Below are positions 39,165 through 52,095 of a DNA stretch of 64,000 nucleotides, one piece after another. Origin of the DNA: Notamacropus eugenii (Eukaryota; Chordata; Mammalia; Diprotodontia; Macropodidae); assembly GCF_028372415.1 (NCBI RefSeq), contig NC_092873.1, forward strand, positions 353,090,660-353,154,659, written 5' to 3'. Numbering within the stretch: position 1 is the stretch's first letter; every line of letters starts with the position of its first letter. A program made the position numbers and the translations under genes. The notes under the pieces are model-generated. The model was not told the DNA's origin. It searched no databases and saw only the letters and a list, made by a program, of their open reading frames with translations.

Positions 39165-39630
39165 TGTGTTTACAATAATAATAGCTAGTATTTCCATAGC
39201 ACTTTACAGTTTGCAAAGCTCTTTACAAATACTATCTCATTCTGTCCTCACAACAACCCTGGGAAGTAGGTCCTATTACTAACTCCATTTTACAGATGAG
39301 GAAACTGAAGCATATAGGGGTTGACTTGTCCAGAGTGACACAGCTAGAAAGAGGATGATGACAGCTAACATATAGTACTTACTATGTTTGAGGCACTGTG
39401 CTAAGCACTTTGAAATTATAATCTCATTTGATACTCACAACAACCCTGGGAAGTAGGTGCTAGCATTATCCCCATTTTACAGGTAAGGAAACTAAGAGGC
39501 AAACAGAGGTGAAGTTACTTGTCCAGGGTCACACAGCTAGTTAAGTGTCTAAGTGTCTAAGAGTGGATTTGAATTCAGGTCTTCCTGACTCCAGGTCCAA
39601 CTGTGACTGTGGTGGCACCTAGCGCCTCTC
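39165..39630 (-). mobile_element. Two antisense MIR-core SINEs
   Basis: Copy 1, 39165-39350: 'gcactttacagtttgcaaag', 'cattttacagatgaggaaac', 'gtgacacagctag'. Copy 2, 39355-39630: 'tgaggcactgtgctaagcac', 'acaacaaccctgggaagtag', 'cagggtcacacagctagtta' and 'tcaggtcttcctgactccag'. Both are well preserved. Confidence 0.85.
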
Positions 39631-40059
39631 ATGGTGCTTAAGCCACACTCTCTCACATCATTGATAGGTGAGTAGGGTGGGTGATCACATGTAGGGATCA
39701 CGTATAAGGAGCATTACAAGACCATTTATGCTTCCTGGTCCACAAATTTGCCTCTGTAGTCTCTGCTGGACCTTGCCCCTTGCTACTAGCTTCCGGATTT
39801 CTCTCTTCTGGCCCACCCAAGCTGTCTCATACATATTTAGTGAGCCAGCATATAGTGGCTATAATTTCTGTAGTCAAAATAGTTCCCAGTTTAAAAAGCC
39901 AGGCTGAGTACCCCAAGGCTAAGATTAAATCCTTCAAATCCTGAAGTATGAAGGAGACCAAAGCCTTTGATTATAAAGAATTATCTAATTTAGGGTTGGA
40001 TATTCCCAAAACCTCTCTGGTTTAGCATACAAATGAATTTGAACTCAAACAAAGGTGGT

Positions 40060-40310
40060 AATGATAATAATTCTAACAATAATGATTAACATTTATATAG
40101 CACTCTTTCCTAAGTACTTTAGAATAATTATCTCATTTGCCCAGGGAAGTAGCTGCTATTATTATACCCATTTCACAGATGAGGAAACTGAGGCAAGCAG
40201 GGATTAAATGACTTGCCCAGTAACAGCTAGCAAAGGTATAAGGCTGGATTCGAATTCAGGTCTTCCTGATCCCAGATCCAGCACTCTATCTGCTAGGCTG
40301 CTTAGCTTAC
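40060..40310 (-). mobile_element. Antisense MIR-core SINE
   Basis: 'aacatttatatagcactctt', 'cccatttcacagatgaggaa' 'actgaggcaagcag', 'cgaattcaggtcttcctgat' and 'ccagcactctatctgctagg' are in order. Confidence 0.85.
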
Positions 40311-40899
40311 CTAAAAAGTCTTTAAAAGCTCTCCCCTCTTCCCAGCTGAATTCCTATCTTTATTATGAATATCTGTCAGCAGTATAGCCTCAATGACTGC
40401 TTTTCTATTACATTTTGACCACTTTAAAAATTCCAGTTGCCCTCCCTGAGTTCCTGTGTTCAAAAAATTCATGACCAAGTGTCCGTCCTACTAGTGGTGA
40501 GCCTTTCCATACTTAGCTGGCTGGTCTGCAGCAATTAGACTTTCTCCAGAAGAGAAGAAGCCTTTCTTGAAGGCTATGCTGGCAGAGAATAACCTCTGCC
40601 AGTTTATAGTCTACAAGAACCTAGGGTCACCACCCGGCCAGCACTGTGAGGAGCCCACTCTTGGGCAGGAGGGCATCTCTGTGTGCACATGACTGTCTCA
40701 TTTTCATGTTCTTTCCACCTGAGAATTCTGAACTTAGAACTGACACAGGAGTGACAAACAGCTCAGGGTCAAACCAAAACATAGAACACTTCAAGTCAGA
40801 GAAGTTCTCCATGCATGGAGATCCTTGAACCTCAAACCTGTAGCTGATCAGCTTTCTCTCCAAGAACAGAGTGGAGCTTTCTATAGTTCCAGGAACCTA

Positions 40900-40900
<1 letters not shown>
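40311..40900. other. No recognised feature
   Basis: Intergenic, no supported gene. Frames on both strands near 40630-40860 overlap each other and have no known content. Confidence 0.45.

Positions 40901-40942
<42 letters not shown>
40901..40942 (+). repeat. (CA)n microsatellite
   Basis: About 42 bases of AC repeat. Confidence 0.97.
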
Positions 40943-40944
<2 letters not shown>

Positions 40945-41747
40945 CCACACACATTCACACTCTGACATGTACACCTGTGTGTACATATGTGTTTGCCTGT
41001 ATTGTAGAGAATGGAGTCTTAAAGAGTTGGAATGAGCCAAAGACTTTGCTCAGAATTCATAGCACAGTTGATGTGGAGAAATGGAAGAAAGTGAGAGAGA
41101 GATTTTCAAGTTCATTCAATTGCAAAATGGGTGAAGAAACCACCTGGATCACTTGCCATTTGCATATTTTTATGTCCTTCAAGAGCCACTTGAGCAATAG
41201 TTTATAACTTTGAGTGTATGTTTCATTAGTACAGTTCACTGGAACTCCAACTCTCCACAAACACTAATGATAGTTCTTCCTGATAAGGGGGATGCTTCTG
41301 CCATTTGAGATGAAGCATGTTTTGGTTATTTAATTATCATTATTTCATGGGTTTATAACACCTTTACATGCAGTTGTAGGAGTTGGTGCTGAGGAATGTG
41401 TTGTCACATTTTCATCATCCTTCACAGTTTTTGCTCATTGTATTCTTTGTGCATTTAAAAAAAAGTTTTAGTTAAAAAAAAGAACCTAGGCATCTCTAAT
41501 GAGGTACTGGGGTAGGACTTTGTGGGCATAGGCACACCCCTCCCCCCAATTCCTGCCAATTTGGCAAGGGAAACCTTTGGTCATAAATAGAACTGAACAA
41601 AGAGTGTATGGATGGTTCAGTGCAATACATCCAGCTGAAACTAGAAATATACTTCACGTCTTACAATGGTCAAAAAATATCATTTTCCTAGACAAAAACT
41701 GTGTGCTTTTTATATTCACACACATAGCAAAATTTAGTTACTTGGTT

Positions 41748-42970
41748 TGTAGATCAGTTTCACGATGGCATATTTGCATGGGTTCTGGATAACGAACGAT
41801 GCTCTCATGCTTTCCCAGTCACCAATGGAGTAAAGCAGGGCTGTGGGTGCTTGCTCCCATTCTTTTTAGCATGATGTTTTCAGTGATGTTGTCAACCGCC
41901 TTTAACTAGGACAAAAATAGCATCAAGGTCAGCTACTGCACTAACAATAAATTATTTAACCTGAAAGGCTACAAGTCAAGACTAAAGTGGAAGGAATTTT
42001 TAAGTGACTTTTTGTTTGCAGATGATTGTACACTTGATGTATCTTCTGAAGCTGAGATACAACAAAGTATGGATCAGTTCTCTGTTTCTTGTGCTAATTT
42101 TGGCTTAACAGTTAACAACAAGAAAACCACTCCCAGCCAACACCACACCATCCCATCCTTTCGTGAAACCATTGATTACAGCAAATGGAGAAATTGTGAA
42201 TGTTGTGGATGAGTGAACTTACTTTGACAGTATACTTTCCAGAGATATACACATAGATGACAGTGCTGATGCCCACATTGCCAGAGCTAGCTCAGTATTT
42301 GGGAAACTCCAAAGGAAAGTGTGGCTACCTAACAACTGAAGGTCTACAGAGCCATTGTACTAACCTCATTGTTGTATGCCAGTGAAACCTGGGGAGTCTA
42401 CCAACATCATTCCAGGAAACAGAATCAATTCCATTCAAATTGCCTTAGGAAGATTCTGAAAATTACCTGGCAAGATAAGGTACCAGACACTGACGCCTTT
42501 CCTTGAGATGAACTGCTAAGCATTTGAACTTTACTGCAAAGAAGACAACTTTTAGGGCTAGACTAAAAGACTATTTTATGGAAAGCTCACACACAGCAAG
42601 CATTCACACAGAGATCAGAAGAAGTGACACAAGGATACTCTCAAGGTCTCTTTGAAGAACTTTGGAATCAATTGTGATATATGGGAGATACTGGCACAGG
42701 GATGCCCAGCATGGTGTATCTACATCAAAGAAAGCCTTGTGCTCTATGAGCAAAGCAGAATTGTATTAGTTCAAAAGAAATGGGAGATACACAAATTTAG
42801 GACCATCTCCACTCCAAATGTTTATATGAACTGTTTGTTCTCACCTTATAGTAGAACCTTCCAGGCTCATATTGGTCTGATCCACCATAGCTGAGCACAC
42901 TGAACCTTGACTAGACGTAGTGATGTCATTTTGGTCTTCTTCAAGAATGAAGGACAACAACCATTATAAC
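41748..42970 (+). mobile_element. RTE-clade LINE, 3' half
   Basis: RTE reverse-transcriptase landmarks appear in order: 'VTNGVKQGC' at about 41818-41845, then 'FLFADDCTLDVSSEAEIQQS' (the FADD catalytic motif, 42000-42070), and 'NFGLTVNNKKT' after it. A degraded C-terminal domain follows. The 3' end is 'gatgtcattttggtcttctt' 'caagaatgaaggacaacaac' at 42922-42961. The element is 5' truncated and carries several stops and shifts, so it is not active. Its tail is shared with the MAR1-like SINEs here. Confidence 0.75.
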
Positions 42971-43467
42971 AGAAAGAACAGAAAATCTATTATCTGAAAA
43001 AGGTGTTTCTTCTCATTACAAAAAAAACCCATGAGTTTAAATCTCAGCCTACCCAATGCATCAGAGTGGTAGTCAGAAGGAGGAGTCAAAATTGATGGAA
43101 GGGTCTCATAGACCAATCCTAAAATGGTAACTGGTAACTTAGAATTCTGGCACCTGGATTCTCTAGGTTGGAGGATGAGTGAAGGGGGAATTAGTAGAAG
43201 AGGCCTAGAGACAAAGGTCTTGGGAACTGAGGAAGCTGAGGAACTGACTATGAGCTGTGTACATAATGGAGAAGAGGGAAGGTGACCTTGAGGGCCATAA
43301 ATAACCAGGAAAAGGAACTGCACAGAAGACAATGAACTTTAAAGGAGAAGTAGCTTCTGTAAGATGTCAGAGGAGGGTGTAAAAGTAGAAATGGGGAGCA
43401 AAGAACATACTGACTCTTCTCCTGGCCTCATGACTGCATTCTTTTCTAGCATACTTGGGTGGTAAAA

Positions 43468-43600
43468 TTGATATGGAGTACTGGACTTAGAGTGAGGAAG
43501 CCTTGGGTTCAAATCCTGCCCCTGAGGCTTGCACATATGACCCTGGGCAAGCCTCAGAACTGAAGTTTCCCAGTCTATGAAGTGGCAAAATATGCATCCT
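43468..43600 (+). mobile_element. MIR-like SINE fragment
   Basis: 'atatggagtactggacttag' 'agtgaggaagccttgggttc' 'aaatcctgcccctgaggctt' and 'gaccctgggcaagcctcaga' give the head and middle in sense. Confidence 0.65.
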
Positions 43601-43992
43601 GATACATGCAGCTAGGCTCATAATCCTTAGACACCACTGTCAAGAGACCTCCACAGTTTCAAAAAGAGTGAGGCACTTCTCCTTGCAAAATTGAATTTAG
43701 CATATACTAACTTGCTTAAGTTATGTGATTATTAAACAATTTAAAATTTAATTTTTAAATAAAATTTTCATTGTTTTCCTCCTTCCAACCTCAAATCCCA
43801 CACATACTTTCTCATCTCTTCCCTGGTGGACTCTTTCCATTGTATCTGTAGGTAGGTTCCTAGACCTGCCTGATTAGGATCTAGAAGTATGCTGATAAAT
43901 GTTTAAAGCCAACTTGGAGGGGTGGGGGGGCGAGTGAACTCATAACACTTTAAGTTTCATCTGCCCTATTAATATTTTCTCCATAATTTTCC
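43601..43992. other. No recognised feature
   Basis: AT-rich intergenic segment with nothing I can assign. Confidence 0.4.
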
Positions 43993-44163
43993 CAGGGTGG
44001 GGAGTCTTTAGCCTGAAGACACATGTGGTCCTCCAGGTCCTCAAGTGAGGCCCTTTGATCAAATCTAATATTTGTTCTGTGAAGTTTGGATTCAGTTAAA
44101 GGGCAGCACTTGAGGATCTAGAGGGTCACCTGTGGCCTTGAGGCTGCAGGTTCCCCACCCCTG
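43993..44163. mobile_element. hAT-like MITE
   Basis: Right end 'ctgcaggttccccacccctg', left end 'agggtggggagtctttagcc'; interior 'ctgtgaagtttggattcagt' 'taaaggg'. Same family as 5488-5624 and the copy split by the ERV. Confidence 0.7.
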
Positions 44164-44444
44164 ATCTAGACAATCAACAAAACAATAAACTAATCCCTAT
44201 TTTTGTAGTGTTTGCTGATTTCTGAGGTGCAAATGTTCACACTGAAAATTTAACAATCCTGATCCCAGAACACCCCTGCTTATCTCTGTTTTCCAGAACT
44301 TTTCTCTCTGCTTTTCACAGGACATGATAACTACCCATCCTAAAGATATTCTTTTAAGAAAGGTATCATGATATAGATAGTAGAAAGAAGAAATAAGCTC
44401 CATTTGTACCAACTTGAAAACTACAAAATAAAAACTGACTAGCC

Positions 44445-44700
44445 CAAGCACCTACATGACACAGTGAACTGTGTTGGATTCAGTCTGAAAGAACTGAATT
44501 TGAAACCCGGATTAGACATTCACTACCTGTGTGAACCTGGGCAAGTCACTTCAACTGTCTCAGCTTCAGTTTCCTCATTTGTAAAGTGGGGATGATATTA
44601 TTAGCATGTATATTGTAAGTTGTGAGGATCAAATGTGAAATGCTTTGCAAATCTGAAAGTGTTACTATATAAATGATAACTATATTATTGTATTTAGTTA
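44445..44700 (+). mobile_element. MIR-core SINE
   Basis: 'cctacatgacacagtgaact' head, 'acctgggcaagtcacttcaa', 'cagtttcctcatttgtaaag', 'gttgtgaggatcaaatgtga' and 'ctttgcaaatctgaaagtgt' are in sense order. Confidence 0.8.
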
Positions 44701-44964
44701 AGTCAATCAAAACAAATTTCTAGACATATTTGAAAATCACATTTATTTAGACTCCAAACAATCAGGATGTTTACGTTACACGTTTTTTTCTTACAGTATG
44801 AATAGCAATGGTTCATGTTCAAGGGAAAACTCTGAGACCCTGTTTGAGCTTGAAGTGCCTTCTGAACCATCAGGTAAAGATCAAATTAAACCAAAGTTTT
44901 GGTCAATAAATTAGCTTCTTGTATTCAAATTCTTTGGATATTGGTGATCTTTAAGTGCTTTAGG

Positions 44965-45195
44965 GCAAGTAGGTGGCATGGTGGCCTGAAGTCAGAAGGA
45001 CCTGAGTTTAAAGCTGGTTTCAGGCACTTACTGGCTGTGTGACCCTGGGCAAGTCATTTACCCCTGTTTGTTTCAATTTCCTCATCTGTAAACTGAATTG
45101 AAGGAGGAAATGGCAAACCACTCCAGTATCTTTCCCAAGAAAACCCCACAGAGGTCACAAAGAGTTGAACATGATTGAAATGACTCAACCACAAA
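44965..45195 (+). mobile_element. tRNA-derived marsupial SINE, near full length
   Basis: 'gggcaagtaggtggcatggt' head, 'gtgtgaccctgggcaagtca', 'ggaaatggcaaaccactcca' 'gtatctttcccaagaaaacc' and 'ggtcacaaagagttgaacat' are in order. Confidence 0.85.
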
Positions 45196-45564
45196 AAAGT
45201 GGTGTAGAAGGTTAGTCTTGGCTAGATAGGAAATTCAAGTAACAATGTCTTAGGGCCTTTATTTCATCTCTAATATGAGAGAATTATACTAAATGACCTC
45301 TAAGGGGACTTTCAAATTCTAAATCCTACAGAGTCCCATTCCCCAGTCATTCTAGTATTGAACTCTCCTTGGTACTGTTCTTCCAAACTGAATTCAAAGG
45401 TCGGGTTCCAGAGGAGTAGTTGTTAGGTGGGATTTTTAGGTACCTTGTAGAACTATCCTTCTAAAACTATAAATCATGAGCCCTCACCAGTGTATTACCT
45501 ACTAACAATCAGACAACAGACTAAATTAGCTCTTACCAAAGGCATGTAACGAAATGATATAGCA

Positions 45565-45669
45565 CAAGGGTGGAAAACCTGTGGCCTTGTAGGCCCTTGG
45601 GTGCGGCCTTTTGACTGAGTCCAACTTTTACAGAACAAATCTTTTTATTAAGGGGATTTGTTTTGTGAA
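45565..45669. mobile_element. hAT-like MITE, left half, split by the ERV
   Basis: The left end is 'caagggtggaaaacctgtgg' and it breaks at 'ttgttttgtgaa' where the ERV starts. The right half continues at 52548 with 'tgaagtttggattcagtcta'. Confidence 0.75.
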
Positions 45670-46121
45670 TGTGTGGGATGGCTCAGGTCCCTACATAAAT
45701 CAATTACTCAGAGGCCTCTCAAAGTGATGACAGAAAAGAGTTTTATTCGATTCTCGAGAATCTGGACAATCCTACAGCAGTTCACCTGGAGTAGGAAAGC
45801 CGAAGACAAAGAAAGGGCAGTGATTTATATAGACTCTAACGCAAGTCCCTCCCCCCCCCCACTGACCATTATTCTCATTAGCTGAGAATATGATCTTACA
45901 TTCTAGACGCAAAATCTAACCAATCCCTTTTGAAATGAAGACATTGAAGAATTAGGTAAACTTTATCCAATCATTGAGACCCTAATGTACTACATAGTTT
46001 TATATCCTTATATGGAATTATTCTGTTCTAAAAATATAGTAACCTTGAGCCTCTCAGTCTTACCTCACCCCTGGGAGAAGAACTACAATCTGAGAAGTCT
46101 TCACTAAACCTATCCCACTCA
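45670..46121 (-). repeat. ERV 3' LTR
   Basis: 452 bases, TG...CA ends on both strands (TGTGTGGGA on the left, TCCCACTCA on the right). An antisense poly(A) hexamer context is 'gagttttattcgattctcga'. A purine tract on the element strand (AAGAGGAGGGAT, 46122-46133) abuts it as the expected polypurine tract. Confidence 0.9.
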
Positions 46122-46249
46122 ATCCCTCCTCTTATTTATTAACCTGAAGACTTCTCACGGATATTTTAACCACAGCTCTGTAACATGATCTCACACTGTC
46201 TATTAATCTCTTCATCCCAATCAGGATCATTCCTGTCTTTTGCCTCCAC

Positions 46250-47375
46250 AGGTGCTCATCCTTCCTTCTTTAGTATCATCAACTGAATGGCTCCTTCGGT
46301 CCTCTCTTCTACTCTAGCAAGTTTTAGTAGAGAATTTCTAACTATTTTAGTAATTAGTGAAATCAAACAAGGTAAACAAATAGGAAGTAATATGATACCA
46401 CTAATTGCTATGATGCCAAACCACAGTAATCTCTTCCACCAGCTCCCTTCAAAACAGGACCACCAAGACATATTGAAAAGGGAGTTCCAAGTTTGTTCAG
46501 GAACATGAGCAACCTTCCTAATATTTTTGGTGATCTCTTTCACTATTCTTCCATTATCATCAAGTTTTCAAGCAACATGTGGATAAATTGAGCTTTCCAC
46601 AAACTCACCCTTCTTCTGCAAGTAAATAATCTAAGATCAACCTATGTTGCAGTACTGCTTCCCTAGTTTGTGTGGCTTGATGGGCCAATAAGTCCAAATC
46701 TTCCGCTGTTTGATTGGTAATAATTTCAACTATTGCTTGGAGTCTGATTAGTCTGTTTAATAGATAGATAGGGGTTCTATAACCCCAACTCTCATCTTGA
46801 GCCCAAGTTGCAGGCCCATACTCTCTGATTATCCTTTCAGGAGGCCAAGTGTCACCCCACCCATTTGCATTTCCAGTTTGAGTGAGAGAGGTGTCAATGT
46901 TCCTCTTCCTTTTGGCTAGATCATCATATAGAGGAACCCCCAGAGGCCATTTCCCTGATTCAGGCAAGAAAAAGAATTTAGGTCTCACCAATCCAATATA
47001 ACAAACACCCCTCCAGTTTAACGGATGGTGAGTATAAGCTGTCTGTCCACATATCCAGTAATGTCCTCTCAAAGCAGGATGTTCCTCTAGAAACAGTATT
47101 ACCCTATAATCCACAGCCAGAAAGTAGTTCACATCTTCCGGGCCTAATGGTCCTCCTTTCATGATCTCTGACTTACACCTCCATAGTTGTTGCTTCCTCT
47201 TCCATATACAATGTTGATAATTCTTCCCAGTTCTATTGATTACACTCCAGAAAGTATCAAACATCATCCTATGTGTCCCATTCTCCCACTTCCATACCCA
47301 TTCTTTATACTCTGTGTTATTCTTAGTACTATTCATATATATATATGCAACTCTACAAATAGTCATAGTCATGAC
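46250..47375 (-). pseudogene. ERV envelope remains
   Basis: Degenerate envelope sequence. One part has a transmembrane-like run (GIIAISGIILLPICLPCLI) with a short basic cytoplasmic side. Another has the heptad-rich segment RLQAIVEIITNQTAEDL followed by LILDYLLAEEG, typical of class I and related retroviral TM subunits. Broken, with at least two breaks. Not a functional gene here. Confidence 0.7.
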
Positions 47376-50016
47376 CCCTTCACATTCTTTCCCTTATGAA
47401 TCTTTCCCTTCATACAGAAATTCAAAGGGAAAAGTAAATTAATGAATTGTCCATTTAGAGGTTCCATCTCATACAGCAGTCTGGGGAGAAGTATCATCTT
47501 ATGCAGTTTTCTGATCTGGATGCTCCTTCAAATAGTCTTCAGCACAGCATCTCAGCATCTTCTTCTCTTCATCTTCTTGTAGAAATCCAGATGTCCACTC
47601 TCCTACAGAACTGAACTTAATACCATCTTAGATTACCATTCCTATCACTCTTACAAAAACCAAAATTGAAACTTTGACAAATCGTCATTATTTTTTTAAA
47701 AGAAAAGAAAATTCACATTAAAATGCAGCTTCTACATTTCACAGTAAGTCATTATTCATTCCCTCATTAGGAAGATGAGATTTCACTAAGGAGTCAATAC
47801 CAGGCTCCAGTACTTACATACACACAATAAATAATCATTTTTAACACAGTGCATATCACATCATAAAACAATTCCAACTTCTGATCATGTGATGCTTCTT
47901 TTAAAGAATTTGCAATATAGTCCACAAACCATTTTTCATTTAACATTAACCAACTGAGACAAAATAATAACTATGCATGCTAGTCTCACAAGCCCTTGAC
48001 CTAATCATCTCCACACTATTAATAAGAATTAAAGGACCCTAACTTATTGTTGTTGGTCTAAAGTCCTAAACCTGTTAGCTTAATTTTAGACTCAACCTCA
48101 GATGTTCCCCTACCAACAATCTATTATTCAACAGATCTGGTATTATTACTTACAAAACTTCTGATTTTAGGAATTTGCCACCAAGAGTGGGGACATTGCA
48201 GGGAAACAACATCTCCCTTACTTCACGTCAGTTCCAGGCAGGAGTAGATTGTCAACTGGCATTCAGCCAGGCTTCAAGTCTGCCAGGTGTCAGTGGGGAA
48301 ATTGAGTCAGGAGAATCCTACCTCAGCTCAGGCTGAACAGCTGCTCTCCCGACCTTCCCATGAGATCACCTTTTGCAGTTCATACCAGCATCTCACAGGC
48401 TTACTGGCATCATGGATCAGTGGCTCAAACCACCTCTCTTGCCATCCACACTTGGAGTTAGACTCAGAAGAACAGTCAGTTAATAGTCCCACAAAAATCT
48501 TAAAATAGCAAGCTCCAATAATCAGTTTCAGACATAACTAATTTCACATTGGCCAAGGAACATCTTTTGAAGCAGGTCTTAAGTAGCCTACATGCCTTTC
48601 TATACGTGTTCTAATTCCTGATTGAATAACAATCATAAATCATTGCTCTAGTAGATTTATATCTGTTTCCCAAACTACTTTATCCCTTTCTAACCCTGCT
48701 CAGTCTAAAAGAATGAGCTACACATGTGATAAGTTCAAACACTAACTTGAATTTTTATGTTCATGTAATGAATCAAATCAAAACAATCGTTTAAATTTCA
48801 GTGCCAAATATTACCAGAGGCTACCTACCTCTAAGAAAATTAGACTGAAATTCTTTTTCCCAAACTGAAGATGTCTCTGATTTAGTCTCAGTAATTAATT
48901 CAGTCAATTGTTTTAATCCTAATTGCTTTTACATCATTTTGTAACCTGTAAAGATCTCATTCCAAGTTGGGACCTTTGTCCATTACCCCAAAAGAGTTTT
49001 AGTCCCATTTGCCTAAAGGCCCTGGAAAACCTCGCCTTGAAAACTGCTTGGTTTTTTTTTTTTTTCCACATGAACCGGCTCTCCTAAGGTCCACTCTATC
49101 ACTATGCCCAAGTCTATTCTACTTCTCACTCTTAATTCTATCAGTCCAAATCTCCAGTTTACTGGCCACTCCCATCAAGACCATTCCTGGAGCTCCCAGA
49201 CCACCTGGGCCCCCCCCCCTTTTTGTTTTGTAAGGGATTCCTTTCCTTGAATCCTTCTGTAAATAAAATACAATTACAGCTAACTTTGAATCCCAATTTT
49301 GTTCTATGTAACAATGATACAATATCTATTTATTCCCATTAGATTTAGAAAGAATGTCCCCAGGGATTTTACTTACTTCTTAGATCCTAAATTTGCCCTA
49401 AAGAGCCAATCACTGAAGATCATTTCTTGTACATTTTCAAATTCTCACCAAAGCAAGTTCTACATACAGTCTCCTCAGCTGCTGGGGCTGTGCTTGTTAC
49501 TAGCCTGAGGACTGCTTCTTTCCCCCACATATTCACACAGTGTACCAGCTTTAGGCTTTAGCATTAGAATTACAAATGGCAAACATAATTTTCATAAGTG
49601 ATAACAAATTGTTTTAGCTATGAACCCGAACAATAAATTTCAGATGACACCAATTGTATTTTCATATCCTGTTAGAGAAACTAAATTCTTCCCACTTTTG
49701 TAACTTACAAATACAAATTGGATAGGTAGGCCTTCCTTTGTAAAATATTTTACAAAGTATTTCTTAATACAACAAATGTTTCCTCTCTTACAAACAGTTT
49801 ACAATTTATCACAATCCCCTTGAAACTAATTGACAGAAATCACAAGACCTAAACCCACAGCCTTTTCACATTTGCCCATAAACTTTCTTTTACAAACATA
49901 ACTTTAGAGGAAATGCTTGATTCATGGCAAAAACAATTTTAGCTAAAATTTCCTTTTCAACAGCAGAAATAAACTTTTAACATAATACATGCTCAGATGA
50001 AACAGGCTTGAAAAAT

Positions 50017-50064
<48 letters not shown>

Positions 50065-52070
50065 CATTTTTAAAGTGTTCTCATTTTCTTAATAAGAATG
50101 CTACAAGGAAACTCTTACAAAAAAAAAATTCATAACAGCTCTTTTTAACCAATTCATTAATTAACTTAACAATGCAATTTCTAATACAATATTTAAATGA
50201 ATTACCTAAAAATTTAAACTTATTTAAGTTTACTTAAAACTTAAAATAAGCCATTAACCTATTCAGCTTTTTTTTCTTTTTTTTTTTAATAACCAAATGT
50301 AAGTTTCAAATTATCAAATTTCTATCACATTTTTTTAAAACCCCAATCTATATGCAATAAATTACAAAATTTAAAATCGTGTAACAGTTACATTAGATTA
50401 ATGTTGCATCTAACAAATACCTATCCTTTTGTTACTGGATCTAACATTTTTGCCAGAAATGCTACTGGGTGTCTCTGCCCTCCTCTTATTTGTGCCAGGA
50501 TTCCCAAGGCCACCCCTTTCTGGCCCTCCCACTCTGCAAAGAAAAAGAAAAACCTAAACTTATTATCTTTTTACTTTAAATACATTGTCTGGCATCAAAT
50601 ATATTGATCTAATTAAACCTAAATTCAAAACTCTCAGCTCTAAGTTGCTTACTTGAGATTTCCTTTTACTTTCTAATCTTCTGCTTACTTTCACCAAACT
50701 TTAATAAATTCTAACCTGTCTTAAACATTAAATTAAGAATGACATATTCCACCTATTCACAATTCCAAATACAACCAGAATGAATTCAATTAACTTTCTG
50801 TTATTTCCCATTACACTAAAATTTCTTCTTTTGGGTGAGGCAGGAAATGGTTAAATGGTTGCTAGCATGCCTCTTTGATCTGAGGGAAAAAGATAAATTC
50901 CCTCCCTCCCTTTTGTACTTCTTCCAAGCCTTCTGATTGCACAGTACCCCGGTTCATCATCTCTACCTGCTTAAATTCTCCTGCCTTTCCCTCAAGCCAC
51001 TTTGAAACTGCACATAACTTATTTCTTTCTACTTCTCCTACATTCTTTTACTTGCTGTTACCAACTATATAAACTGAACAGTAAAATAATTTTTCTCTCT
51101 CTTTCTCTCCCTCTTTGTCCCTCCGCCCCTCTGAAACTAATATGGAGGGGTTGAAGAAAGGGAGTAAAAGGAATTTCAAGGACAGTTCAGCTCAGCCTTT
51201 CTGCTCTTGCTGGCTGGCTGGCTAAATTTACAACCTTATCAGATAAAAACAGAGACACACAGACTTTCATTCACACAGAAATACCAACACAACATATACA
51301 GACAAAACATTTAACAGAATAGAATAGTACATATAGGTTTAAATTTTTGGCAAACCCAATCCTCGGAGGAACCATATTTGGGCCAGATTGTGCCTCCTCC
51401 TCTGATATCTTTTCACCCCATATGAAACAACAATACTTAATCATCTTCTTGTCCTTTCCTCTATAATTTGGTAATTTGTGCCAATTTTGTAATTATTTTC
51501 CAAAGGACTATTTACCGGTATTTCCTGACTCCATTCTGAAGCTCGGTGGGGTTTGGACTGCCCCTTCCCCATTCTTTTGGTTGAGGGTTGTCACCAACAC
51601 CTCCGAGTCTATGACTCAACAAATTTTGCTAGCTCCCTTGCTAGCTCTCAGTGGGGGTCACCCACCCACCCACAGTCACCCAGCAAACGTTTTTGGGGGG
51701 GCCCTTCACCCTGGGGTCCTGCAGTCCACCAATTTGGTTGGGAGTCGTCACCTTCTCCCCGAGTCTATCTAAGACTCAACGAATTGACCCCCAGGCCCCC
51801 CCCCCCCCGTGCTTACCGCTGGGTTGTACGTGTACAAGTTGCCTGACTGCAACCTTCAACGCCAACCGGTTGGCATTTTTACACACTTCACAGCTTCGGA
51901 GTCTTTGGAGTCCCTATCCCTGTTCTTTTCTGTCTTCACTGAGTTCCTCTGCTTCAGGTCATTACCTTGAAGAGAGGGAGGCCCAGCAGCCCTTTTCAAG
52001 GACTATGGGGAAATCTCCCCACTGGCGCCGAGTCTTTGAACTGAGCTGTCAACCATCTCTCAGAAAGGTC
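47376..52070 (-). other. ERV interior without recognised genes
   Basis: Belongs to the provirus by position. It is AT-rich with a (TA)n microsatellite at 50019-50058 and C-rich runs near 49210 and 51800. I recognise no gag, protease, reverse transcriptase or integrase motif. Near the 5' leader (51570-51790) two similar blocks, 'gggttgtcaccaacacctcc' and 'gggagtcgtcaccttctccc', suggest a duplicated leader segment. Confidence 0.5.
50019..50058. repeat. (TA)n microsatellite inside the ERV
   Basis: About 40 bases of TA repeat. Confidence 0.95.
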
Positions 52071-52074
52071 ACAG

Positions 52075-52092
52075 ATCCCGGACGAGCCCCCA
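52075..52092 (-). other. ERV primer-binding site (tRNA-Pro)
   Basis: On the element strand this reads TGGGGGCTCGTCCGGGAT, the 18-base tRNA-Pro site used by murine leukaemia-type gammaretroviruses. It begins three bases after the 5' LTR. Confidence 0.9.
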
Positions 52093-52095
52093 AAC

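Noticed and set aside
46256-47372. ERV envelope as a possible domesticated (syncytin-like) gene
   Set aside because: The envelope is plainly broken and the insertion is too young for a fixed host role; treated as a fossil.
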